Below are positions 1 to 4,986 of a DNA stretch of 8,685 nucleotides, piece by piece. The position numbers and the translations under genes were made by a program. This stretch comes from a bacterium (lineage in GTDB: Bacteria; Patescibacteriota; Saccharimonadia; Saccharimonadales; UBA4665), in contig JAJZHX010000016.1 in NCBI GenBank assembly GCA_021804315.1, positions 1 through 8,685 on the forward strand. The letters are read 5' to 3'. Position 1 is the stretch's first letter. Each line of letters starts with the position of its first letter. The notes beneath the pieces are model-generated. The model worked only from the letters and a program-made list of their open reading frames with translations, ran no database searches and was not told the origin of the DNA.

Positions 1-786
1 GTAATTTTTATGATTGGTGAGTATTATGAAGTCAGTAAAGATATTAATTTCCTGGAAAACATTTACCACACTTTTATAGTTCCCTGCTCTAACTTCATGA
101 CCAATTTTATTGATGAACAAACTGGTTTACCTCATGCCAGCTATGATCTTTGGGAAGAAAAATTTTTAACTTCAACTTACACTGTTTGTACGGTAATAGC
201 TGCCCTGGAAGCAGCTGCCAAATTGGCCCTAATTATTGATCAGCCCGCCGATAATGTTAAATGGCAGAATGTAGCTGATAGTATTCGCTCTAAACTTGAT
301 ACTTTATATAATCAAGAGGATAAGTTTTTTGTTAAGGGCTATTTACTGCAACCTGATGGAACTCTTCAGTATGATAATACTGTCGATATTTCTAATCTTT
401 ACGGTCCTTATATGTACGGGGGTCTAGATTTAGATGATCCGAGGCTTAAACATACAGCTAGTGCAATCGAGTCACGCATTACTAATGTTACGCCAAGCGG
501 TGGTGTTTTAAGATATGAGAAGGATTACTATTTTCTAACAAAGCATCAATATCTGGGCAATCCATGGATAGTTAGTACTTTATGGTTGGCTCAATACTAT
601 ACAACTACAAGCCAAATCGATAAGGCTAAGAAACTACTTAACTGGTCACTAAAGCGTAAATCTAACAGTGGAATATTAGGTGAGCAGTTTGATCCGGAAA
701 CTGGTGTCTCTCTTGGCGTCACTCCACTCGTTTGGAGTCATGCTGAAATGGTTAATACCATCTTAGATTTATCTAGACACGCTTAA
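1..786 (+). CDS. GH15 family glucoamylase-like hydrolase, C-terminal part (5' end outside window)
   Basis: This is the C-terminal part of a glycoside hydrolase family 15 (alpha/alpha)6-barrel enzyme, a family that removes glucose from the non-reducing ends of starch-, dextrin- or trehalose-type glucans by an inverting mechanism. The frame is open from base 1, so the ATG at 10 is probably internal and the N-terminal half lies upstream. The motif Y-D-L-W-E-E at bases 142-159 matches the family's general-acid segment; by analogy with fungal glucoamylase (W178-E179-E180) the acid is the Glu at 154-156. The motif L-G-E-Q-F-D, with Glu at 682-684, matches the general-base segment, and the following P-L-V-W-S-H-A-E is also typical of the family's C-terminal end. 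Both catalytic residues are therefore present. I see no signal peptide, but the N-terminus is missing. The gene converges on rpmG and shares the bases of its stop codon. Substrate (maltodextrin or trehalose) cannot be decided here. Confidence 0.88.
   Translation, partial: VIFMIGEYYEVSKDINFLENIYHTFIVPCSNFMTNFIDEQTGLPHASYDLWEEKFLTSTYTVCTVIAALEAAAKLALIIDQPADNVKWQNVADSIRSKLDTLYNQEDKFFVKGYLLQPDGTLQYDNTVDISNLYGPYMYGGLDLDDPRLKHTASAIESRITNVTPSGGVLRYEKDYYFLTKHQYLGNPWIVSTLWLAQYYTTTSQIDKAKKLLNWSLKRKSNSGILGEQFDPETGVSLGVTPLVWSHAEMVNTILDLSRHA
783..786. other. Shared palindromic stop TTAA of two convergent genes
   Basis: The four bases TTAA contain the TAA stop of the GH15 gene (784-786, + strand) and the TAA stop of rpmG (783-785, - strand). 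The two genes therefore overlap by four bases at their 3' ends and there is no room for a terminator between them. Each transcript must run antisense into the other gene. Confidence 0.9.
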
Positions 787-983
787 CGTTTTGGAGCTTC
801 ATTACGTCCTAAATTCTTTTTAGTCTCCGTAAAAGTTACATGTCTTCTAAGCTTTGGGCTATATTTTCTAAGAGTTAACTTCTCAGGCGTGTTGAGTGTA
901 TTTTTAGCGGTGTAATAGATTCGCTCACCGCTCTCTTCACTAATTAAGCCGACTATTTTACGTTTTACACCTTTTTTTGCCAT
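783..983 (-). CDS. rpmG: 50S ribosomal protein L33, cysteine-free form
   Basis: Large-subunit ribosomal protein L33, 66 residues against a usual 49-55. It opens with the typical M-A-K-K-G and has the [17 protein letters not shown] core (about residues 27-43) that corresponds to the N-x-x-N-T-P-x-x-L-x-x-x-K-Y-x-P signature. The two CxxC pairs of the zinc-binding form are absent (S-E-E-S-G-E and S-P-K-L-R-R-H stand in their places), so this is a zinc-independent (C-minus) L33. A basic tail of roughly 10-12 residues follows the usual end. The ATG at 981-983 is preceded by an AAAGGT SD-like box (989-994) at good spacing and by its own promoter. It is transcribed as a single gene between a terminator and the convergent GH15 gene. 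Confidence 0.9.
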   Translation of the reverse strand: MAKKGVKRKIVGLISEESGERIYYTAKNTLNTPEKLTLRKYSPKLRRHVTFTETKKNLGRNEAPKR

Positions 984-988
984 AATTT

Positions 989-1037
989 ACCTTTATTAAT
1001 TAATGCCATTTTAACAGATATATTTGTGGTTTGTAAA
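989..1037 (-). promoter_or_regulatory. Promoter and ribosome binding site of rpmG
   Basis: Reading the - strand, a TTTACA -35 box (1032-1037, five of six consensus bases) is followed after 18 bases by TAAAAT (1008-1013, five of six). The latter is preceded by TGT, giving an extended -10 (1008-1016). The predicted transcript starts near 1001 and carries the SD-like AAAGGT at 989-994. The promoter sits just after the terminator at 1041-1072, consistent with rpmG being an independent unit. Confidence 0.6.
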
Positions 1038-1040
1038 CTA

Positions 1041-1072
1041 AAAACACCCTTTCATACAAATAAGGGTGTTTT
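1041..1072. terminator. Bidirectional intrinsic terminator hairpin
   Basis: AAAACACCCTT (1041-1051) and AAGGGTGTTTT (1062-1072) form a perfect 11-bp stem with a 10-base loop. On the - strand the stem ends in five T's, placing a good terminator about 100 bases after tRNA-Thr(UGU) and before the rpmG promoter. On the + strand it ends in four T's and could stop read-through from the GH15 gene, which has no terminator of its own. Stem and T-run are directly visible; the assignment to these transcripts is inferred from position. Confidence 0.75.
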
Positions 1073-1074
1073 AA

Positions 1075-1107
1075 GTGCTCGCTTTTTATAAAAAAGCAGG
1101 TCAGCAC
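1075..1107. repeat. Nested inverted repeat between terminator and tRNA-Thr
   Basis: An outer arm GTGCT (1075-1079) pairs with AGCAC (1103-1107). Inside it GCTTTTT (1081-1087) pairs with AAAAAGC (1091-1097) around a 3-base loop, with an unpaired AGGTC bulge on one side. The element lies in the trailer of tRNA-Thr(UGU) on the - strand, just before the terminator. It may be a processing or second termination structure; no function is demonstrated. Confidence 0.4.
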
Positions 1108-1169
1108 AACATGGATTATTCTAATAGTTCTTATAGTTTATTAAAGTTAAATAATTTACTTATCTAAGT

Positions 1170-1246
1170 TGGAGCCACCTGTCGGATTCGAACCGACGAC
1201 CCTCTGTTTACAAAACAGATGCTCTGACCAACTGAGCTAAGGTGGC
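1170..1246 (-). tRNA. tRNA-Thr(UGU), CCA encoded
   Basis: The - strand folds into a complete cloverleaf of 77 bases including CCA. The acceptor stem is GCCACCT/AGGTGGC (7 bp). The D arm has AGCTCAGTTGGTCAGAGC, the anticodon stem is TCTGT/ACAGA with loop TTTGTAA, and the T loop is TTCGAAT. The anticodon TGT (complement of 1210-1212) reads ACA and related threonine codons. The discriminator base is T and the CCA end is encoded (1170-1172). It is divergent from the second threonine tRNA. Confidence 0.96.
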
Positions 1247-1278
1247 AATAAAGGTAAATTAGCTTTTAATTATTAATA

Positions 1279-1324
1279 TTTACAAGTATAAAGTGTAGCA
1301 AATACTGTCTAATTTTGCTAATAT
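1279..1324 (+). promoter_or_regulatory. Probable promoter of the tRNA-Thr(GGU)/tRNA-Tyr pair (extended -10)
   Basis: TGCTAATAT (1316-1324) is an extended -10 (TGn plus a four-of-six TATAAT match) that would start transcription about 10 bases before the tRNA-Thr(GGU) 5' end. The only good -35 match nearby, TTTACA at 1279-1284, is too far away to pair with it. The -10 is the supported part. The opposite strand of the same 95-base gap must hold the tRNA-Thr(UGU) promoter; TATACT with an upstream TAGACA is a weak candidate. Confidence 0.4.
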
Positions 1325-1341
1325 TGTTTAGAACTAAGCAC

Positions 1342-1416
1342 GCCATCTTAGCTCAGGGGTAGAGCACATCCATGGTAAGGATGGGGTCTCGGGTTCAATT
1401 CCCGAAGATGGCTCCA
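1342..1416 (+). tRNA. tRNA-Thr(GGU), CCA encoded
   Basis: A 75-base cloverleaf. The acceptor stem is GCCATCT/AGATGGC and the D arm is AGCTCAGGGGTAGAGC. The anticodon stem is CATCC/GGATG with loop ATGGTAA, and the T arm is TCGGG-TTCAATT-CCCGA. The anticodon GGT (1374-1376) reads ACC and ACU. The discriminator base is T, as in the divergent tRNA-Thr(UGU), and CCA is encoded. It lies 9 bases before tRNA-Tyr and is presumably co-transcribed with it. Confidence 0.96.
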
Positions 1417-1425
1417 TCAGATAAT

Positions 1426-1511
1426 GCAGGGTTAGTGAAGCGGTCAAACACGATGGACTGTAAATCCATTGGCTTTAGCCTTCGTAGGTTCGAATCCTAC
1501 ACCCTGCACCA
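1426..1511 (+). tRNA. tRNA-Tyr(GUA), CCA encoded
   Basis: An 86-base class II tRNA. The acceptor stem is GCAGGGT/ACCCTGC with discriminator A and encoded CCA (1509-1511). The anticodon stem is ATGGA/TCCAT with loop CTGTAAA. The anticodon GTA (1460-1462) reads UAC and UAU. The long variable arm (GGCT..AGCC) expected of bacterial tRNA-Tyr is present, and the T arm is GTAGG-TTCGAAT-CCTAC. No intrinsic terminator follows, and the accessory-looking region starts directly after its 3' end. Confidence 0.96.
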
Positions 1512-1516
1512 ATTTA

Positions 1517-1567
1517 TTGAATATATGTATATAATATTGTATAACGAATATATAACATTTGGTAGGA
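1517..1567 (+). promoter_or_regulatory. Promoter and SD for the orphan gene at 1574
   Basis: TTGAAT (1517-1522, four of six) and TATAAC (1540-1545, five of six) are separated by exactly 17 bases, predicting a start near 1552. A perfect TATAAT at 1530-1535 is also present but lacks a matched -35. The resulting short leader carries GGTAGGA (1561-1567), an SD 6 bases before the ATG at 1574. This fixes the start at 1574 rather than at the earlier in-frame ATG (1559-1561), which lies at the SD itself. Confidence 0.55.
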
Positions 1568-1573
1568 CAAGAC

Positions 1574-1804
1574 ATGGACATTAAAGGCAAATTCAATAGT
1601 TTTATACATAGACCTGACCGTAACTTAGAGAATGAATCACTCATATTGAATGAGCCACCTTCGGTAACTTCTTTAGCAGTGGAAACTGAAAAAGCTCCTG
1701 ATAGGATACCTTTTGGTGTCGCAGCATCGTTACTTTCACCAGAAGAATTATCCAGATTGCTAGCTGAAGGTATAGTCGAGTCTCCCTCAACAAATAATTT
1801 ATAA
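1574..1804 (+). CDS. Orphan small acidic protein, function unknown
   Basis: A 76-residue product that I do not recognise. It is soluble-looking, with no signal peptide, membrane segment or cysteine. The N-terminal 35 residues are polar and probably disordered. The last third contains P-F-G-V-A-A-S-L-L-S-P-E-E-L-S-R-L-L-A-E-G (about 46-66), which reads as an amphipathic helical segment with an S-P-E-E-L helix cap. Support for coding is the clear SD, the promoter upstream and the natural residue composition. It begins 62 bases after tRNA-Tyr and is followed by the methylase relic on the other strand. Length and setting would suit a small regulator or antitoxin-like partner, but nothing in the sequence shows such a role, and no partner gene is visible. 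Confidence 0.5.
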   Translation: MDIKGKFNSFIHRPDRNLENESLILNEPPSVTSLAVETEKAPDRIPFGVAASLLSPEELSRLLAEGIVESPSTNNL

Positions 1805-1808
1805 ATAA

Positions 1809-2232
1809 TTAAGCTTCACTTTCTAGTATAATTACTTTATCTTCAACGTAAGCAATACCTAGCTTCTCAAGCTTACTTGACAGATTTATCAAAGAAAGAA
1901 GTAATGTGTTTACAAACTGGTCTACTGGTTGCACCAGAAATCGATTAAACTGTTTATTATCGCCATATAAGGCAACATTTTAGTGTTTATTTCATTGATA
2001 ATGCTTATCTAGGGGACCAACTTAAAAGCATTTTAGTACATGTAAATCTTTTTATAGATAAATCTAGGTAATCTTGTTCAGTAGCTATACCTATAAACCT
2101 GTGTCAATGCTTATATTTAGCAATGCTAGTTGTCGAGCTACCCGTGAAAGGATCTAGCGCAATGTCGTGAGACTTTAGACAGCTAAGAATATTTCTTTCT
2201 AATAATTGAGTTGGGTACTAACATGCTTCATG
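1809..2232 (-). pseudogene. Decayed C-terminal remnant of a DNA (N4/N6) methyltransferase
   Basis: The stretch between the orphan gene and the YdeI-like gene has no intact ORF. Its - strand reads as a broken adenine/cytosine-N4 DNA methyltransferase C-terminus. From 2217 downward the frame gives Y-P-T-Q-L-L-E-R-N-I-L and then L-D-P-F-T-G-S-S-T-T, which is methylase motif I (usual DPFxGSGTT). After a TGA stop (2104-2106) it continues as H-R-F-I-G-I-A-T-E-Q-D-Y and then L-S-I-K-R-F, matching the usual RfIGIEixxeYxxiAxxRl. The second G of GSG is S and the conserved acid after GI is A, both expected of decay. Upstream of 2217 a TAG interrupts H-E-A-C. Further down, after stops and a frame change, an open 56-codon stretch (1809-1979) may be the old tail, ending L-E-S-E-A. 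In beta-class enzymes the catalytic PPY motif lies N-terminal to motif I. That half is missing and its place is taken by the + strand YdeI-like gene. Confidence 0.75.
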
Positions 2233-2235
2233 TTA
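2219..2235. repeat. Inverted repeat upstream of the YdeI-like gene
   Basis: TAACATG and CATGTTA form a perfect 7-bp inverted repeat around the 3-base centre CTT, ending 12 bases before the ATG at 2248. It could be an operator or an mRNA hairpin, or a chance palindrome inside the old methylase sequence. Confidence 0.35.
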
Positions 2236-2247
2236 AACTACCAGATA

Positions 2248-2541
2248 ATGACTTCTAAGCAATTTAGACCCGTCCATAGTTTACCTAAAGACTTAAGTCT
2301 AGCATTAAAATCTGATCAGCAAGCTTGGTTAATTTGGCAGACTTTAACGCCACTTGCTCAAAATGAATGGATTTGTTGGACTATTTCCGTTAAGCAAGCT
2401 AAAACTAGACGTCAACATATAAATAGGCTGGTAAATGATTTAAAGCATGGTAAACGCCGGCCATGTTGCTGGATAGGTTGTATTCATAGATTAGATAAAC
2501 AACTCAGCCCCTCTGTAAAATGGGCAATCGGCCAAAAATAA
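2248..2541 (+). CDS. YdeI/OmpD-associated family protein (OmdA domain)
   Basis: A 97-residue protein matching the YdeI/OmpD-associated (OmdA) family, proteins often labelled bacteriocin-protection proteins but without a defined biochemical activity. Visible family features are L-P-K-D-L-S-L-A-L (12-20), the W-T-I-S-V-K-Q-A-K-T-R-R segment (44-55, equivalent to the usual W-I-x-S-A-K-K-P-E-T-R), the helix ending L-K-H-G-K-R-R-P (65-72) and C-C-W-I-G-C-I-H-R (73-81). The three Cys and one His there could bind metal. It is essentially the single C-terminal domain; longer relatives carry an N-terminal DUF1905-like part. I chose the ATG at 2248. A TTG at 2206 and an ATG at 2230 are also in frame, but none has a convincing SD. 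It converges on the membrane protein with a 19-base gap and stands head-to-head with the methylase relic. Confidence 0.75.
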   Translation: MTSKQFRPVHSLPKDLSLALKSDQQAWLIWQTLTPLAQNEWICWTISVKQAKTRRQHINRLVNDLKHGKRRPCCWIGCIHRLDKQLSPSVKWAIGQK

Positions 2542-2560
2542 ACTAATCTTAAAAAACTTA

Positions 2561-4297
2561 TTAAATCTTCGGGTTTGAGAAGATAAAGACATTACCAATT
2601 TTTATCATTGGCCAATTTAGAGACCTAATACTGGCTAGCATATTTGAAGGCATTAGGTTATTAATATATATTATTTTACTTATGTTATTTTGATTACAAA
2701 AAGTTTGTAATTGTATCGAAAAATTTATACTAGGACTATTACTTTTTAAAGCACTTATAACCGGATTACTAGCGTATTGTTTAGGTATAAAGCCAACATA
2801 ACCGCCTGCCTGAGTAAAAGCCATACCAGATGCATACTGATAATAAGTACTGCTTCCATCAAATGGTAAAATTAAAACATTAGGCTGATTGGCTAAGTAC
2901 TTAGCAACATAGGGTTTTTGAAATACCTTAGGGACGCTAACCGTCTGGTAATAATAGCTTTTAGGGCTAGGCATGATCGCTACTATGGCAACTAAAACGG
3001 CAAGGAGCTTTAAATAATTAAATTTACGATTTCTAGAACTATAACTTAACCAAATACCAATTAAAATTGCCGCTATTAGGAAAAAGTAGAGAGAAAATCT
3101 GTCAGGCTGGGCAGCATTAATTAGTGGTATATTAGTGACAATAGCCCATGGCATAATAATTTTAGTGCCAAATTGTCCGATAATATGAAGTCTAGTGCCT
3201 AGAGAAGCAATAACTATTAATATAAATACAGTGACTAAAGCTCTTAGTCTTTTATTTTGCCAATGTCTATAAGTGATATAGGCTAATATTAACAACATTG
3301 GTATTCCTAAATAGGCGCCATTTTCAGCGTTATTAGCCGTAAAATACCTAGACAGAAAAGTTAAAGCTTGACCACCAACTAAAGTTAATGGAGTTGGGAT
3401 AAATGTATTAGCTAAATTTGTAGAGAACGGAATTAAAGGATGAATTTCTTTGGGTAGATTATGATAACCTGAGATAAGGTAATAAATAAAATACGACAGT
3501 AGGACTAAGCTGAGTAATAATGAACAAGCAATATATTTTAAAGATGATAGGATTCGCTGACGATCACTTGCGCTTAGCCAGTAAAAGCATACTAGGCTAA
3601 TTATAGAAAATAAACTAAAAGTAGTGGCAATTTCTAGTGAAGTTCCTACTAAAAAGACAAATGTTAGGCTAGACAAAACAATGTAGAGTTTATGGGAAAT
3701 ACTGTTATTTATTAGGGCTAAATAAAGCAGTATTAATATAGGTAATAGGAAAATTGCGTATTGTTGTGGGTGCCCCAGAAGTTGAGCTATTTCAAAACTT
3801 GAAAAACCAAAAATGTAACCCGAAAGTAACGATGGTAAAAACCTTTTAGTTATATAATAGATTAAACAAAAGCCACTAAATGCTGCTAATACTGGGCTTA
3901 GTAAAGCAAAGATGTTAAAAGATAAAACTGCACCACCCAGTAGAGTTACCGGCATCATTAAAAATCCTAAAAATGGGATAGAAGTTGACCAACTAAAATT
4001 ATAGCCTGTCGGATTCCAAACATATTTAGAAACAAATAAGTTATGATGATGAACTAGGGCGAATGGCCACCAATTGTAATACCATATAAACTGCTCAGGG
4101 TCTCCGCCATTATTAAATACTGCGCTAGAAAGTTGATGTAATGAGCTGGGAGCGAAGTATATTAGAGATAAAAGTAAATAGATGCTAAAAGCCATCAAAA
4201 AGTGCCATCTGGCTTTTTGACCTTTAGTTAGTAGATAGTTGTCAGCTTCAATAAATTTAATACTATGCGGATGTTTGTCTTTATTTAGGCTAGTCAT
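2561..4297 (-). CDS. Polytopic membrane protein, GT-C glycosyltransferase-like
   Basis: A 578-residue integral membrane protein with about 10-12 hydrophobic helices: the first at roughly 32-50, then clusters from 108 to about 450. A largely soluble C-terminal domain of about 120 residues follows. The acidic motif G-G-D-P-E-Q-F (64-70) in the first external loop after helix 1 resembles the catalytic or metal-binding Asp of GT-C enzymes, which transfer sugars from polyprenyl-phosphate donors on the outer membrane face. The N-A-A-Q-P-D-R-F segment before a helix recalls the P-x-R-F motif of related YfhO/GT39-type proteins. Donor and acceptor are unknown; a cell-wall or teichoic-acid-like glycan is only a guess. 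It is the last gene of the - strand run, 14 bases after the TPR gene, with no SD and no clear terminator before the convergent YdeI-like gene. Confidence 0.65.
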   Translation of the reverse strand: MTSLNKDKHPHSIKFIEADNYLLTKGQKARWHFLMAFSIYLLLSLIYFAPSSLHQLSSAVFNNGGDPEQFIWYYNWWPFALVHHHNLFVSKYVWNPTGYNFSWSTSIPFLGFLMMPVTLLGGAVLSFNIFALLSPVLAAFSGFCLIYYITKRFLPSLLSGYIFGFSSFEIAQLLGHPQQYAIFLLPILILLYLALINNSISHKLYIVLSSLTFVFLVGTSLEIATTFSLFSIISLVCFYWLSASDRQRILSSLKYIACSLLLSLVLLSYFIYYLISGYHNLPKEIHPLIPFSTNLANTFIPTPLTLVGGQALTFLSRYFTANNAENGAYLGIPMLLILAYITYRHWQNKRLRALVTVFILIVIASLGTRLHIIGQFGTKIIMPWAIVTNIPLINAAQPDRFSLYFFLIAAILIGIWLSYSSRNRKFNYLKLLAVLVAIVAIMPSPKSYYYQTVSVPKVFQKPYVAKYLANQPNVLILPFDGSSTYYQYASGMAFTQAGGYVGFIPKQYASNPVISALKSNSPSINFSIQLQTFCNQNNISKIIYINNLMPSNMLASIRSLNWPMIKIGNVFIFSNPKI

Positions 4298-4311
4298 AAA
4301 TAGTCAAATAG

Positions 4312-4965
4312 CTAAATAACCACTCTTTTAGGACGAAAAATTCGCTTTGGTTTACCTTGAGGTGTTTTAAGCTTTAAGATTTTCTTAGATATCTTCTTGG
4401 CTTCTTGAATTCTGCCATGAGATTCGTAAGCCTTGAAAAGTAAACTGTAAGTTTCTTTATTCGGTTCAATTTTGGCGGCTTTTTCCAAGGATTGAAACAT
4501 AAGTTTTTCATTATTTAATTTTTCTTGAACCTTAGCATAAGCTACGTGTCTAGTAGCTAAATTATCCTCAAGTTTTAAGGCTTGCTCGAAAGCAATTGCA
4601 GCTTTTTCATAATTCTCTGTTTCATAATAAATTAAGCCAAGATTATGTAGACTTGAAGCTGATGCTTCTATGCTGGAGGCAATTTCAAAGCAGTCAATAG
4701 CATCACGATATTCCTTTTGTTTAGCATATAAAATACCTAGCCTGTTGTAAGCTGCTGCATTCTTTTCATCGATTTTTAAAATAGTTAATAAGGCCTTTTC
4801 GGCTCTTAAAAAACGGTTTTCTCGCATACCTTGATGAGCGATGTCCCATAGTTTACCAAGTCTTTCACCCATTTTACGAGACATGTTAGCAAATTCATCT
4901 TCATGAACTTCAGCATTTCTATAAGCTAAAACTCCAAATATTAGGATGATTGCTAATTCATACAT
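4312..4965 (-). CDS. Membrane-anchored TPR-repeat protein
   Basis: A 217-residue product with a single N-terminal hydrophobic segment (about residues 2-15, Y-E-L-A-I-I-L-I-F-G-V-L-A-Y). A charged linker and four to five tetratricopeptide repeats follow. The clearest begin at A-A-Y-N-R-L-G-I-L-Y-A-K and S-L-H-N-L-G-L-I-Y-Y-E-T, each closing with A-x-x-x-F-E-x-A. The tail is strongly basic (K-P-K-R-I-F-R-P-K-R). TPRs are protein-binding scaffolds, so this is likely an inner-face membrane adaptor; its partner is unknown, though the adjacent GT-C-like protein is a candidate. A longer frame opens with TTG at 5005-5007 inside holB. I prefer the ATG at 4963-4965 because it leaves holB intact, puts the hydrophobic anchor at the very N-terminus, and lies just after a perfect TATAAT. 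There is no SD. Confidence 0.8.
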   Translation of the reverse strand: MYELAIILIFGVLAYRNAEVHEDEFANMSRKMGERLGKLWDIAHQGMRENRFLRAEKALLTILKIDEKNAAAYNRLGILYAKQKEYRDAIDCFEIASSIEASASSLHNLGLIYYETENYEKAAIAFEQALKLEDNLATRHVAYAKVQEKLNNEKLMFQSLEKAAKIEPNKETYSLLFKAYESHGRIQEAKKISKKILKLKTPQGKPKRIFRPKRVVI

Positions 4966-4980
4966 AAACTTATGTATGTA

Positions 4981-4986
4981 ATTATA
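4981..4986 (-). promoter_or_regulatory. -10 box in front of the TPR gene
   Basis: A perfect TATAAT on the - strand ends 15 bases before the ATG at 4965, predicting an mRNA leader of roughly 9-10 bases without an SD. A TTGTTA at 5002-5007 could serve as -35, but the spacing is only 15 bases. It overlaps the last codons of holB, so it would be an internal promoter for the TPR and membrane protein genes. Confidence 0.4.

Noticed and set aside
1111..1167. An 18-codon ORF starting ATG in the tRNA-Thr trailer region, + strand
   Set aside because: Too short, no SD, low-complexity Ser/Tyr/Leu/Asn composition, and it lies opposite the tRNA trailer.
1372..1644. Open frames of about 66-70 codons on both strands across the tRNA-Thr(GGU)/tRNA-Tyr pair
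   Set aside because: They run through two perfect tRNA cloverleaves and resemble no protein; they are shadows of the tRNA genes.
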